A DNA stretch of 44,914 nucleotides from Chloroflexota bacterium (lineage in GTDB: Bacteria; Chloroflexota; Anaerolineae; B4-G1): contig JAAEPW010000650.1 in the NCBI GenBank assembly GCA_024232355.1, forward strand, positions 1 to 44,914, read 5' to 3'. This document shows, in pieces, positions 33,177 to 41,145 of this stretch. The notes beneath the pieces are model-generated. The model was not told the DNA's origin and did no database searches. It was given only the letters and a program-made list of their open reading frames with translations. The translations under genes and the position numbers were made by a program. Position 1 is the first letter of the stretch, and each line of letters begins with the position of its first letter.

Positions 33177-34017
33177 AAAGAAAATGATTCACCAGTTCTA
33201 CGAGATGAAAAAGCGCGGTGAACAGATCACGTTTTTGACCGCCTACGATTATCCCACAGCCCAGTTCGCCGAGGCGGCGGGGTTGGACATGCTTTTGGTC
33301 GGCGACAGCTTGGGGATGTGCGTGTACGGGTACAAGGGAACCGTGCCCGTGACCATGGATCAGATGATCTATCACTCGGACGCCGTGCGCCGTGGTGCGC
33401 CCAACACCTTTGTCATCGGCGACATGCCGTTCATGTCTTACCAGGTCTCTGCCGAAAAGGCCGTCGAGAGCGCCGGTCGCTTTCTCAAAGAGGCCGATTG
33501 TGACGCCATCAAACTGGAAGGCGGCGTTCGGATCGCGGACAAAATCCGGGCCATCGTCGAGGCGGGGATCGTCGTCATGGGGCATATTGGCCTGACGCCC
33601 CAAAGCTCGGGCCAGCTGGGCGGGCACAAAGCACAAGGCCGGACGGTCGAGTCGGCCCAAATGGTCGTAGAAGACGCGCGCGCTGTGCGGGATGCCGGTG
33701 CCCAGATGATCCTCTTGGAGGCGATACCGCCGGAGGTCGGCGCTTTTATCACCAAGGAGCTAGAGATGCCGGTCCTATCCATCGGCGCGGGTCCGCATTG
33801 CGATGGGCAGCTGCTCATCGTCTCGGACATGATCGGGCAGTTCCAGGCCTTTACGCCCAAGTTTGTCAAAAAATACTGCAACGTGGCCGAGGTCGTCACC
33901 CAAGCGATGAAGGACTATTGCGCCGAGGTTCGCGCCCAAGAGTTCCCCCAGGCCGAACATTGCTATGGCATGATGAAAGGGGAAGAGGAAAAATTCCTTA
34001 AATTGATGGGAGGGTAA
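33169..34017 (+). CDS. panB: 3-methyl-2-oxobutanoate hydroxymethyltransferase
   Basis: A 282-residue TIM-barrel enzyme that adds a hydroxymethyl group from methylenetetrahydrofolate to 2-oxoisovalerate, the first step to pantothenate and CoA. The metal and substrate motifs are present: LTAYDYPTAQFAEAAGLD, LVGDSLGM, VIGDMPFMSY, IKLEGG, and the catalytic glutamate in LLEAIPPEVG. IGAGPHCDGQLLIVSDM ends the barrel. No panC, panD or panE is nearby, and the gene is coupled to lrp and to an unknown gene four bases downstream. Confidence 0.92.
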   Translation: MAKKKMIHQFYEMKKRGEQITFLTAYDYPTAQFAEAAGLDMLLVGDSLGMCVYGYKGTVPVTMDQMIYHSDAVRRGAPNTFVIGDMPFMSYQVSAEKAVESAGRFLKEADCDAIKLEGGVRIADKIRAIVEAGIVVMGHIGLTPQSSGQLGGHKAQGRTVESAQMVVEDARAVRDAGAQMILLEAIPPEVGAFITKELEMPVLSIGAGPHCDGQLLIVSDMIGQFQAFTPKFVKKYCNVAEVVTQAMKDYCAEVRAQEFPQAEHCYGMMKGEEEKFLKLMGG

Positions 34018-34021
34018 TCTC

Positions 34022-35278
34022 ATGCTCGAAAATATGAAAATTTCCCAAGAGGCCGTAGACGAGATCAACGCCTACCTGACTGATCCCAACAACGAATTAC
34101 TCAACGATCTTTGGGCCATTGTCGAACGGTATGGCGGCCCGGAAGAGATCAACCGCAAAGCGTCCGAGGCGCGGCAGATGGACAACTTGATGGCTCGCCT
34201 GCGCGACGAGAATTCGCCCTATGTGCCCGACGTGGAATGGCTGGTCGAGCAGCGAGACAAGAACGCCTTTGCCTCGATGGACGAATACCGACAAAAGATT
34301 TTGGGGCCTGATGCCGCTTCTACAGAGATCGACCAGGAAAACGCCGTCACCTTGGAGATCAGCGCCCTGCAATATTTCCCCTGGCTGATCGCTCAAGCCA
34401 AGCGGGCCATCGAAAAGCGAGAACTGATGCCGGGGCGTTTCATCCGCGTCCGCAATATGCAAGAGCAAGCCCAGGACCAGGGAGATACGCTGGCCGTCGC
34501 CGCTGCGATGCAGATCGTGGGCGCCTCCTACGTCGAGACCCTGGACACCAAGGGCACCGACGGTTCGAACGTCCACCTGGGCGGCCCAGCGACGATCACG
34601 GGCTATTTCGGCGGGATCGGGCAGCCCAACGAGTACGCCCTGAAATGGGTGGACGAATTTCTGCACTATTACACCGAATACGGCGTCCGCCAGGTGCTCA
34701 ATATCAATCCCGGCACTGTCCTCTTGGGCTACTTTTTGCACAAGCTGGGCATCGACAACGAGTTCAAGATTTCCGTTTTTATGGGCAACGACAATCCCTT
34801 TTCCATCCTGTGGACTTTGATGACCGCGCGGTTGTTCGCCCGGCCCGACAAGACCACGTCGCTGATCGGTTTCAACCTGTCCAACTCGGCCAACAACTAT
34901 ACGATCCTCAAAGCGGCCCAGGTCCGCAAGGCATTGGGTTTGGAGGATGTGGTCCGTTTCGAACATCACATCACCGAGACCTGGAAGTCGATCGTGCGTC
35001 AGCCCTATAACCGCCGTGAAGAATTGGTAGAAATCGCGGCCCAGGTGCCCAACATCGCGGCCAAGCACGAGGGAGGCGATCCAGAAATCGAGGAAGCGCT
35101 GGATTATCCCTCCGACATCCTAGATTACTTTAGACCAAAATCCGAGGTGTTGGAACAGGGACTGATGGCGGCGATGCAAAATAACTATATCGAAAAGCAC
35201 CGGTCATTGAACCTGACCGCCGATGCCCTGACCAAGGCAGGCATTGGCGTGCTGGCTGCCTGGAACTTGCACAAGTAG
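34022..35278 (+). CDS. Conserved-looking protein of unknown function, linked to panB
   Basis: I cannot place this 418-residue soluble protein in a family. Several stretches look like active-site motifs: DTKGTDGSNVHLGGPATIT (175-193), YFGGIGQPNEYALKW (195-209), NINPGTVLLGYFLHKLG (228-244), MGNDNPFSI (254-262), GFNLSNSANNYT (283-294), FEHHITETW (313-321) and KHEGGDPEIEE in the C-terminal third. The histidine pair and conserved polar residues suggest a metal-dependent enzyme. There is no signal or membrane segment. ATG is preceded by GGGAGGG. It follows panB by four bases and has its own strong terminator, so it ends the operon. Confidence 0.75.
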   Translation: MLENMKISQEAVDEINAYLTDPNNELLNDLWAIVERYGGPEEINRKASEARQMDNLMARLRDENSPYVPDVEWLVEQRDKNAFASMDEYRQKILGPDAASTEIDQENAVTLEISALQYFPWLIAQAKRAIEKRELMPGRFIRVRNMQEQAQDQGDTLAVAAAMQIVGASYVETLDTKGTDGSNVHLGGPATITGYFGGIGQPNEYALKWVDEFLHYYTEYGVRQVLNINPGTVLLGYFLHKLGIDNEFKISVFMGNDNPFSILWTLMTARLFARPDKTTSLIGFNLSNSANNYTILKAAQVRKALGLEDVVRFEHHITETWKSIVRQPYNRREELVEIAAQVPNIAAKHEGGDPEIEEALDYPSDILDYFRPKSEVLEQGLMAAMQNNYIEKHRSLNLTADALTKAGIGVLAAWNLHK

Positions 35279-35290
35279 TCGTTTTTTTGT

Positions 35291-35324
35291 CACGAATTAA
35301 GGCAACCGTAGGTTGCACCGAATT
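35291..35324. repeat. CACGAATTAAGG repeat, second copy
   Basis: CACGAATTAAGGCAACCG (35291-35308) and the following bases to 35324 match the reverse complement of 16253-16286 with few changes. The middle, GCAACC GTA GGTTGC, forms a small hairpin. It sits between the stop of the unknown gene and its terminator. Confidence 0.6.
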
Positions 35325-35368
35325 AAAACACTGCGAAGGTGTGCTATATTCCTTCGCAGTGTTTTCTT
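35325..35368 (+). terminator. Intrinsic terminator of the lrp-panB operon
   Basis: AAAACACTGCGAAGG (35325-35339) and CCTTCGCAGTGTTTT (35351-35365) form a perfect 15-bp stem with an 11-base loop. The T-rich tail TTTTCTTT follows on the plus strand. Confidence 0.88.
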
Positions 35369-35383
35369 TATGCCACTGTCCGA

Positions 35384-35450
35384 TGAGGGGTGAGGCATTC
35401 CCAAATGCCGGTTTAGGCATTGCTCAGAAACAACGTTTCGCAAACACATT
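35384..35450. repeat. Palindromic intergenic repeat, copy B (right arm lost)
   Basis: TGAGGGGTGAGGCATTCC, then CAAATGCCGGTTTAGGC and CAGAAACAACGTTTCGCA, match copies A and C, but the second arm with GCATTTGGGAATGC is missing. Confidence 0.75.
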
Positions 35451-35515
35451 TCAAACTTTTTCAACAAACTATTAGCCTATTGATAGCCAATGGATAGGCG
35501 ATACCGGCGAGTGGC

Positions 35516-35524
35516 TGGTATACT
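35516..35524 (+). promoter_or_regulatory. Possible extended -10 promoter of the flavoprotein gene
   Basis: TGGTATACT has the TGn-TATACT form; no good -35 lies 17 bases upstream. An imperfect inverted repeat GCCTAT/ATAGGC (about 35474-35499) just upstream could be an operator. Confidence 0.4.
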
Positions 35525-35587
35525 GTCTCCGAAAACCTTGATCATATCTTGGTTGAGACAGCATTTCGGATAAGGAGAATGGTAAAC

Positions 35588-37099
35588 GTGAAATCAATCA
35601 TCATCATTGGATCTGGCATGGGTGGTTTGGCAACTGGAATTTATGGACAATACAATGGCTTTGATACTGTTATTTTTGAAGCTCATCATCTGCCCGGAGG
35701 ACAATGCACCAGTTGGAAGCGCAAAGGATATGTCTTTGATCCCTGCATTCATAGTTTGAATGGTTTCAAATCCCAGACCAAGGTGAATGCGTTCTGGCAG
35801 GAATTGGGAGCTATGCCGTGCGAAATGGTCGAGAGAAATGAATTTGTGAGCGCTGTTCTTCCGGATGGTACATGTTTTCATAACTATTTTGATCTTGAAA
35901 AACTAGAGTCCCATTTAAAGCAGCTATCACCAGAAGATGCCGCCGTAATTGATGAATATATCAATGGCATCAAGTCTTTTCTAAAAGAGGACGATTTGTT
36001 GGGTATCACGAATTTTGGAACTCTATGGGAAAAGCTTTCTATAATGCCGTTTTTTATCTCAAAGTTAAAGTACTTTGGATACACACTGGGATCCTTTGCC
36101 AAACGATTCAAGCATCCGCTTCTTTGCAAAGCGTTCCCATTAATTCGTCACTCTGTGCCGGATGTCCCCTTGTTTGGATACCTTGCTGAGCATACCAGTT
36201 ATATCTATGGTGATACTGGCTGGCCCAGAGGCGGAGGATCGACATTGTCCAAGAACATGGCCGCCCGCTATTTAGAATTGGGCGGAACCATCCATTATCG
36301 GAAAAAAGTAGTCAAGATATTGACCAAAGATAACCGTGCTTGCGGTGTCGAGTTGGAAGATGGCACACAGCACACAGCCGATTTTGTCGTATCAAACGCG
36401 GATGGCCGCAAGACAATTTTAGAGATGCTTGATGGTCAATACATGAACAAAAAGGTTGCCAAATACTGTGAACCTTACCCGGAGGATAATGATGTGCCCT
36501 CGTCTGTGCTCGTGTGTTTGGGTGTGAAACGGGATTTATCCTCGTATCCCTCCGCCTTGATCATGTTTCTGGATCAACCTGAAATTATCGGTGGACATAA
36601 CTGTGATCATCTTCATATGCAAATATATGGATTTGATACCAGTATGGCTCCTGCTGGCAAAGGCGTCATCAAAGTCGAGTTGTTTGGGAAACCATCCTAT
36701 TTTTCACGATTGTGCAATGACAAAGCCGCCTACCAGGCCGAGAAAAACAAGATTGCAGAACAAGTAATCACTTTGCTTGAAAATCAGTTCCCTGGCCTTG
36801 GGGAAGACATCGAGGTTGTTGATGTATCCACTCTGCAAACTTGGGAACGCTTTATGGGGGGAACTCAGGGGCACAATAACTATCCAAAGAAATACGACGA
36901 GCTGACAGATATTCGCAATGTTCTTGATTTTATGTTTGGTTTGAATAAAATGTTCACGCTCCCAGGATTAGAGAACTTTTTCTTTACCGGTCAATGGGTC
37001 ACTTCGATGGGTTCTCTGTTTTCGAATGCTTTGACGGGGCAAACGGTTGTGCAAAAAATCTGCAAACAGTGCGGTGTTCAATTTACAAAACCATCTTGA
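35588..37099 (+). CDS. FAD-dependent oxidoreductase, phytoene desaturase/isomerase-like
   Basis: A 503-residue flavoprotein. The N-terminal ADP-binding fold IIIIGSGMGGLATGIYG and the following FEAHHLPGGQCTSWKRKGY are typical of the CrtI/amine-oxidase superfamily. The C-terminal FAD motif FTGQWVTSMGSLFSNAL is also present. Bacterial members include carotenoid desaturases and retinol-saturase-like enzymes; the substrate is unknown. No other carotenoid gene is near. GTG 35588 gives ten bases to AAGGAG (35572-35577); ATG 35579 is only one base from it. A/T-rich composition unlike the panB operon suggests horizontal origin. Confidence 0.78.
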   Translation: MKSIIIIGSGMGGLATGIYGQYNGFDTVIFEAHHLPGGQCTSWKRKGYVFDPCIHSLNGFKSQTKVNAFWQELGAMPCEMVERNEFVSAVLPDGTCFHNYFDLEKLESHLKQLSPEDAAVIDEYINGIKSFLKEDDLLGITNFGTLWEKLSIMPFFISKLKYFGYTLGSFAKRFKHPLLCKAFPLIRHSVPDVPLFGYLAEHTSYIYGDTGWPRGGGSTLSKNMAARYLELGGTIHYRKKVVKILTKDNRACGVELEDGTQHTADFVVSNADGRKTILEMLDGQYMNKKVAKYCEPYPEDNDVPSSVLVCLGVKRDLSSYPSALIMFLDQPEIIGGHNCDHLHMQIYGFDTSMAPAGKGVIKVELFGKPSYFSRLCNDKAAYQAEKNKIAEQVITLLENQFPGLGEDIEVVDVSTLQTWERFMGGTQGHNNYPKKYDELTDIRNVLDFMFGLNKMFTLPGLENFFFTGQWVTSMGSLFSNALTGQTVVQKICKQCGVQFTKPS

Positions 37100-37116
37100 T
37101 TTTATGCCGTGTTCGA

Positions 37117-37223
37117 TGAGGGATAAGGCATTCCCAAATGCCGGTTTAGGCGTTGTTCAGAAACAATGTTTCGAGGATACTTGCATTTCTGAATGCGCCG
37201 TATTTGGGAATGCTCTCTCCTCA
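37117..37223. repeat. Palindromic intergenic repeat, copy C (107 bp)
   Basis: Ends TGAGG and CCTCA as in copy A. The left arm GGCATTCCCAAATGCC and the right arm GTATTTGGGAATGC pair with one mismatch. The flank behind it (CAATCAAAACG) resembles that of copy A (CAGTCAAAACG), so the unit may extend further. It again lies between two convergent genes. Confidence 0.8.
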
Positions 37224-37299
37224 CAATCAAAACGGAAATTGTTGACCGGTGATGTTTTTGGGAAGGATTTGCAAGGTCTGAAACTCGCTCATCTACTTT

Positions 37300-37695
37300 T
37301 TAGGATTTCCATAGATCAAGAGCACGAGGCGCAAATGCAATGAGGACAGCGGTGTGTATGATGAATCCGAGAATGTCACCATCTCGTACATCTTTTACGA
37401 GCAGAAAGACGAGACCGGTAAAGGGCACCAAGGCAAGAAGAACCATACCCCATCTGCTCGAGCGCCAAACTCCGATACCCGTAATTACCAAGAAAATGCT
37501 AACCGTTCCTGGCAAAGCAATTGCCCAGACTGCGTCTGTGATGAGCACTTGGTCAGGAATCAACATAAATGGGGTGACAGCAAAAACCAGTGCAACTATC
37601 CACAACGCAATAGCAACGTTGCGGGGATTTTCTCTACAACCTGGCAAAGATTGGGGGGCTGGTTTGGTGGCAGATGGTTCTTCCATAGACATCAT
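37300..37695 (-). CDS. Four-helix membrane protein, unknown
   Basis: No family is recognised. The 131-residue protein has a polar N-terminus with Pro and Ser, then four membrane helices (about 27-48, 52-74, 80-100, 108-125). The start ATG overlaps the TGA stop of the response-regulator gene (ATGA, 37692-37695), so the two are translationally coupled. Because of this coupling it may be an accessory sensor or output of that system. Confidence 0.65.
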   Translation of the reverse strand: MMSMEEPSATKPAPQSLPGCRENPRNVAIALWIVALVFAVTPFMLIPDQVLITDAVWAIALPGTVSIFLVITGIGVWRSSRWGMVLLALVPFTGLVFLLVKDVRDGDILGFIIHTAVLIAFAPRALDLWKS

Positions 37696-38393
37696 GCAAC
37701 CAAACGATACCCGATCCCTGGCACGGTGAGAATAAACTGTGGGCGGCTGGGGTTGAGTTCGATCTTGGCACGCAGGCGGCGGATATAGACGTTGACGGTG
37801 CTCACGTTCTCCACGTGGGACGCATAGCCCCAGACGGCGTCGAGGATCTGTTCGCGGTTGAGGGCTTGCTTGGGGTGGCGTGCCAGGTAGACGAGCAAAC
37901 GAAATTCGATGGGAGTCAGGTTGATGATCTCGCTGCCGCGCCGGACCTGCCCACGGCTCCGGTCGATGACCAGATCACCGACGTAGAAAATATCGGCATC
38001 GGCGGCCGAAAGCTCGCCATACGCCCGGCGCAGCTGCGCCCGGATGCGAGAGAGCAGCTCTCGCAAGCTAAAGGGCTTGGTGACGTAATCGTCGGCGCCC
38101 ATCTCTAACCCCAACACCTTGTCCATCTCGTCGCGGCGGGCGGTGAGCATGATGATCGGCTGGCGCAGCCCCAATTGCCGCATCTCGCGGCAAAAGTCAA
38201 AACCGGAACCATCGGGTAACCGTATGTCGAGGAGTACCAAGTGTGGGGTGTGGTCACGGGCAAACGCCACACCTTTGACACCGGTGTCCTTCCATGTCAC
38301 GGTATAGCCATCCCGCTCCAGGCCATCCTGAAGGTTGTGGGCCACGGTGGGATCGTCTTCGATCAACAACAAGTGTGCAGATTGATTTGCCAT
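37692..38393 (-). CDS. OmpR/PhoB-family response regulator
   Basis: A 233-residue regulator. The receiver domain has the acidic pair IEDD (11-14), phosphoacceptor D56 in LLDIRLPDG and K106 in TKPFS. The winged helix domain (about 135-232) shows LTPIEFRLLVYLARHP, NREQILDAVWGY and VNVYIRRLRAKIE. Key residues are intact. There is no adjacent histidine kinase. It follows the TPR-PAS-STAS gene by 51 bases and overlaps the next gene by four, so the three form an operon. Confidence 0.92.
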   Translation of the reverse strand: MANQSAHLLLIEDDPTVAHNLQDGLERDGYTVTWKDTGVKGVAFARDHTPHLVLLDIRLPDGSGFDFCREMRQLGLRQPIIMLTARRDEMDKVLGLEMGADDYVTKPFSLRELLSRIRAQLRRAYGELSAADADIFYVGDLVIDRSRGQVRRGSEIINLTPIEFRLLVYLARHPKQALNREQILDAVWGYASHVENVSTVNVYIRRLRAKIELNPSRPQFILTVPGIGYRLVA

Positions 38394-38444
38394 TTTGCGG
38401 GCCTCTTGGGGAGGATTGTCTGGATGTACGCGCAGACAACCACC

Positions 38445-40766
38445 CTATCTTCCGATGCGCAATCCCATTCTGGTCAGTGCAAACCGTAGCCCAGTCTGCA
38501 AATCAGGCAGGGTTTCGATGCTGGTCCAGTCGATTCCCAGTTCCACGATGGTTTCGGCCACGGCTTCAGAGATACCGGTGATGATGGTACGAGCGCCCTT
38601 GAGTCGGGCGGCCTGGATCGTCTTGTTCAAGTGGCTGGCCACGCCGCTGTCTACGATGGCCACGCCGGTGATGTCCAGAATCACGACTTTGGCCCCATGT
38701 CGGCGAATTCCCGCCAGCAGGGCGCGGGTGATGTCACGGGCACGCATTGTGTCGATGTTGCCGATCAACGGCATCACGATGATGCTGCCCTGCGGCGTCT
38801 CCATTACGGGAATGATGGGGGTGGAAAGTTCCTGGAGAGCGCTTTTCTGTGCGTCGATAACCTCTTGCTGCAACTGCAGGCTCTCTGCTTGGGCGCGCTC
38901 ACGTTCGATGGTTTCTTGCTCCAGTTGGGCAGTTCGTTCTGCGACTTGGGTTTCTACCTCTTTATAAGCTTGCTGGAGCGTTTTCTCTGCTTGTTTGCGG
39001 CCGGTGATGTCGCGGCCAATGGCGGTGAACAGAACCTCATCTTTGGACGTCCAGGTGGCAAGGGAGAGTTCCAGGGGAAACTCTTTGAATGTTCCGTTCG
39101 CAGTGTCTTTTCTGATGCCGGTTACCTCAATTGTTTTTCCGATCAGATCCGAACTCCCCGTTTCAATCACGCGCTCCATTTCTTGCAGCAACATCTGGTG
39201 GGTTTCTTTAGACACGATCGAGGCCAGCAGTTGCCCCCGAGCTTGACCGGGTTCGTAGCCAAATATTCTTTGTGCCGCCTGATTCCAGAAAAAGATATAC
39301 TCGTAGGTATCGAAAATGAGAATGGCATCGCTTGCCGTCTTGGCTATAGAGATAAAACGTTCCTCGCCTTCCCACATCGTCTCTTCGATGCGTCTGAGAG
39401 ACGATGCCACCATCTCTAACTCGGCGATTCGACGGTGCGCTGTCTCTAATTCATTGACGAGCCGTTCTTTTGTCTTGCTCGCGTTGTCTGCGGTTTGAGC
39501 GTCATCGCCAAAGGATGTAGATTCTGCAAACCCACGTAAAAGTTCTAGCACCTCGCTATGGACGGCCACATTCTCCAGAAACGAGCGTTTCATTTCCTCT
39601 TCTCTAATTCTGGCTGCCCGTTTCTGCAACAAGTTATAGGCCGAGTTCAAAACAACCTCGGCCCGAGGGTCCTGGTTAGCCCGCAGAACGCGATAGCAGG
39701 TCAGATACACCCGGATAGGCTCTTCTGTCCCATCGAGTGTGTTTTCTTCCAGGAAGGCCAGGATATCTTCAACGCAGGATTGAGCCCGAGATAATGCCCC
39801 TTGGACCATATACGCCTGGGACAGACCGGCGAGGGGTTCCATTGCCAGGTAAAGTTGATCGATCTCTCGCCTTGTTTCCACGGCTCGTTGATAGGCGTCG
39901 ATAGCTTCCTCCGCACGTCCCAACCCGACCAGCGCATGCCCCATATTGGTCAACGCGTAACCGTCCAAATCTCGTCCGCCAATATCCTGAGCGATCTGCG
40001 ACGCTTGCTGGCTGTATTCCCAGGCAGTTTGATTATCTCCCATCAAGTGAGACAGCAAACCCAGGTTATACAATCGAAAGCTCACAGTAGAAGAATCATC
40101 GGCGTTGCGGGCAAATTGCAAAGATTGTTCGTAGAGCGTCTTGGCTTCGGCATAGTTGCCCAGATTGAGGTATGCGGTTCCCAGGTTTCCCAGCGCCCGT
40201 CCCTCACTTTGCTTGTCGCCAAGCTCCCGTTGGATAGTCAGCGCCTGCTCCAAATAGCTCCTGGCCCTAGCATAATCCCCTTGGCGACGGAGACTAGTGC
40301 CCAGGTCGATGAGTAGTCTGCCTTCTCCTTGGCGGTTCCCAAGTTGGCGCTCAATAGCAAGGGCTTGTCCAAGATAGGGCCTGGCCCCAGTATAGTCCCC
40401 CACAAAAAAGTTAAACATGCCAAGAAAGCGCAGGCTGTTTGCCTCTATCTGGCGCAACCCCGCTTCCTGGGCCAAGGTCAGTGCCCGTTCATACTCGAGT
40501 TTGGCGGATTCCGTTTCCCCCAGTCTCCACAGCCCCTGCCCGTGCAGCAGATGGCTTGCCGCTTGCTTGCCCTCATCCCGGGCTGCTTGAGCCAAATCGA
40601 TGGCCTGCTGTGCCACCGCGATGGTCGTTCGATAGTCGTTAGCCGCCAAGGCCTGTTCTGCCTGTTGCAATGCCAGATCAAGCGGCCGCTCAGCGTCGAC
40701 AGGCAGAGATGTCTGTTTCTCCAGTTGTATTGATCGATTCACAGGGGCGGGTTTGGTTTCTGTCAT
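38445..40766 (-). CDS. TPR-PAS-STAS protein (RsbR-like stressosome type)
   Basis: A 773-residue soluble protein. Eight or so TPR units (about 25-370), a helical linker, a PAS domain (about 465-585; ISIAKTASDAILIFDTYEY to FTAIGRDITGRKQ), a coiled coil (about 590-645) and a STAS domain (about 650-765) follow in order. The STAS domain carries LDITGVAIVDSGVASHL and ITGISEAVAETIVELGI, matching both phospho-threonine positions of RsbR (in DITG and TGI). RsbR builds the stressosome, but no rsbS, rsbT or rsbU is here. ATG 40766 was preferred over a TTG 12 codons upstream. A consensus promoter lies at 40850-40878. An OmpR-type regulator follows. Confidence 0.85.
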   Translation of the reverse strand: MTETKPAPVNRSIQLEKQTSLPVDAERPLDLALQQAEQALAANDYRTTIAVAQQAIDLAQAARDEGKQAASHLLHGQGLWRLGETESAKLEYERALTLAQEAGLRQIEANSLRFLGMFNFFVGDYTGARPYLGQALAIERQLGNRQGEGRLLIDLGTSLRRQGDYARARSYLEQALTIQRELGDKQSEGRALGNLGTAYLNLGNYAEAKTLYEQSLQFARNADDSSTVSFRLYNLGLLSHLMGDNQTAWEYSQQASQIAQDIGGRDLDGYALTNMGHALVGLGRAEEAIDAYQRAVETRREIDQLYLAMEPLAGLSQAYMVQGALSRAQSCVEDILAFLEENTLDGTEEPIRVYLTCYRVLRANQDPRAEVVLNSAYNLLQKRAARIREEEMKRSFLENVAVHSEVLELLRGFAESTSFGDDAQTADNASKTKERLVNELETAHRRIAELEMVASSLRRIEETMWEGEERFISIAKTASDAILIFDTYEYIFFWNQAAQRIFGYEPGQARGQLLASIVSKETHQMLLQEMERVIETGSSDLIGKTIEVTGIRKDTANGTFKEFPLELSLATWTSKDEVLFTAIGRDITGRKQAEKTLQQAYKEVETQVAERTAQLEQETIERERAQAESLQLQQEVIDAQKSALQELSTPIIPVMETPQGSIIVMPLIGNIDTMRARDITRALLAGIRRHGAKVVILDITGVAIVDSGVASHLNKTIQAARLKGARTIITGISEAVAETIVELGIDWTSIETLPDLQTGLRFALTRMGLRIGR

Positions 40767-40849
40767 GAATACACCCTTTACAAAGTTTCTCGACTTTGTC
40801 AATCAAAGAACACGTGTAGATTGTTATACTCTCAAGCAAGCTCAGTAAA

Positions 40850-40878
40850 AGTATAGCACGGGTGAAAGGGAGTGTCAA
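40850..40878 (-). promoter_or_regulatory. Sigma-70 promoter of the TPR-PAS-STAS operon
   Basis: On the minus strand TTGACA (40873-40878), 17 bases, TATACT (40850-40855). The predicted leader is about 75 bases and contains a second TTGACA near 40800. Confidence 0.75.
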
Positions 40879-40979
40879 CGTAGATTTTGTTGACAAGACG
40901 GGTGAAATAATTCAAGCTGCCAAATTCACGCAAGGGTAGACTGAGTAGTTACCAAACGGCATAGCTTGAAAGACGGTTG

Positions 40980-41090
40980 ATGGGCACGACGAGTATGAAT
41001 ATCCTCGAACAGATGCGCGAGACCGGCGTGATGCGGGCCATCGGTGTATCAAATGAGAACATCGCGCGACAGGTGCTGGCGTACGAGTGA
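40980..41090 (+). pseudogene. Aldo/keto reductase fragment
   Basis: A 36-codon frame from ATG 40980 to TGA 41088-41090 contains NILEQMRETGVMRAIGVSN, which matches the core of aldo/keto reductases (LxxLxxxGkvRaIGvSN). The full enzymes have about 300 residues; the catalytic Asp/Tyr/Lys region upstream and the NADP end are both missing. The flanks show no further homology that I can read. It is a gene remnant in the gap between the TPR-PAS-STAS and LuxR-type genes. Confidence 0.5.
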
Positions 41091-41145
41091 AAGCACTCGG
41101 TTTTCCCTTTGAGGGAAATGGAAAACGTGGTAAGATTACGGCGTG

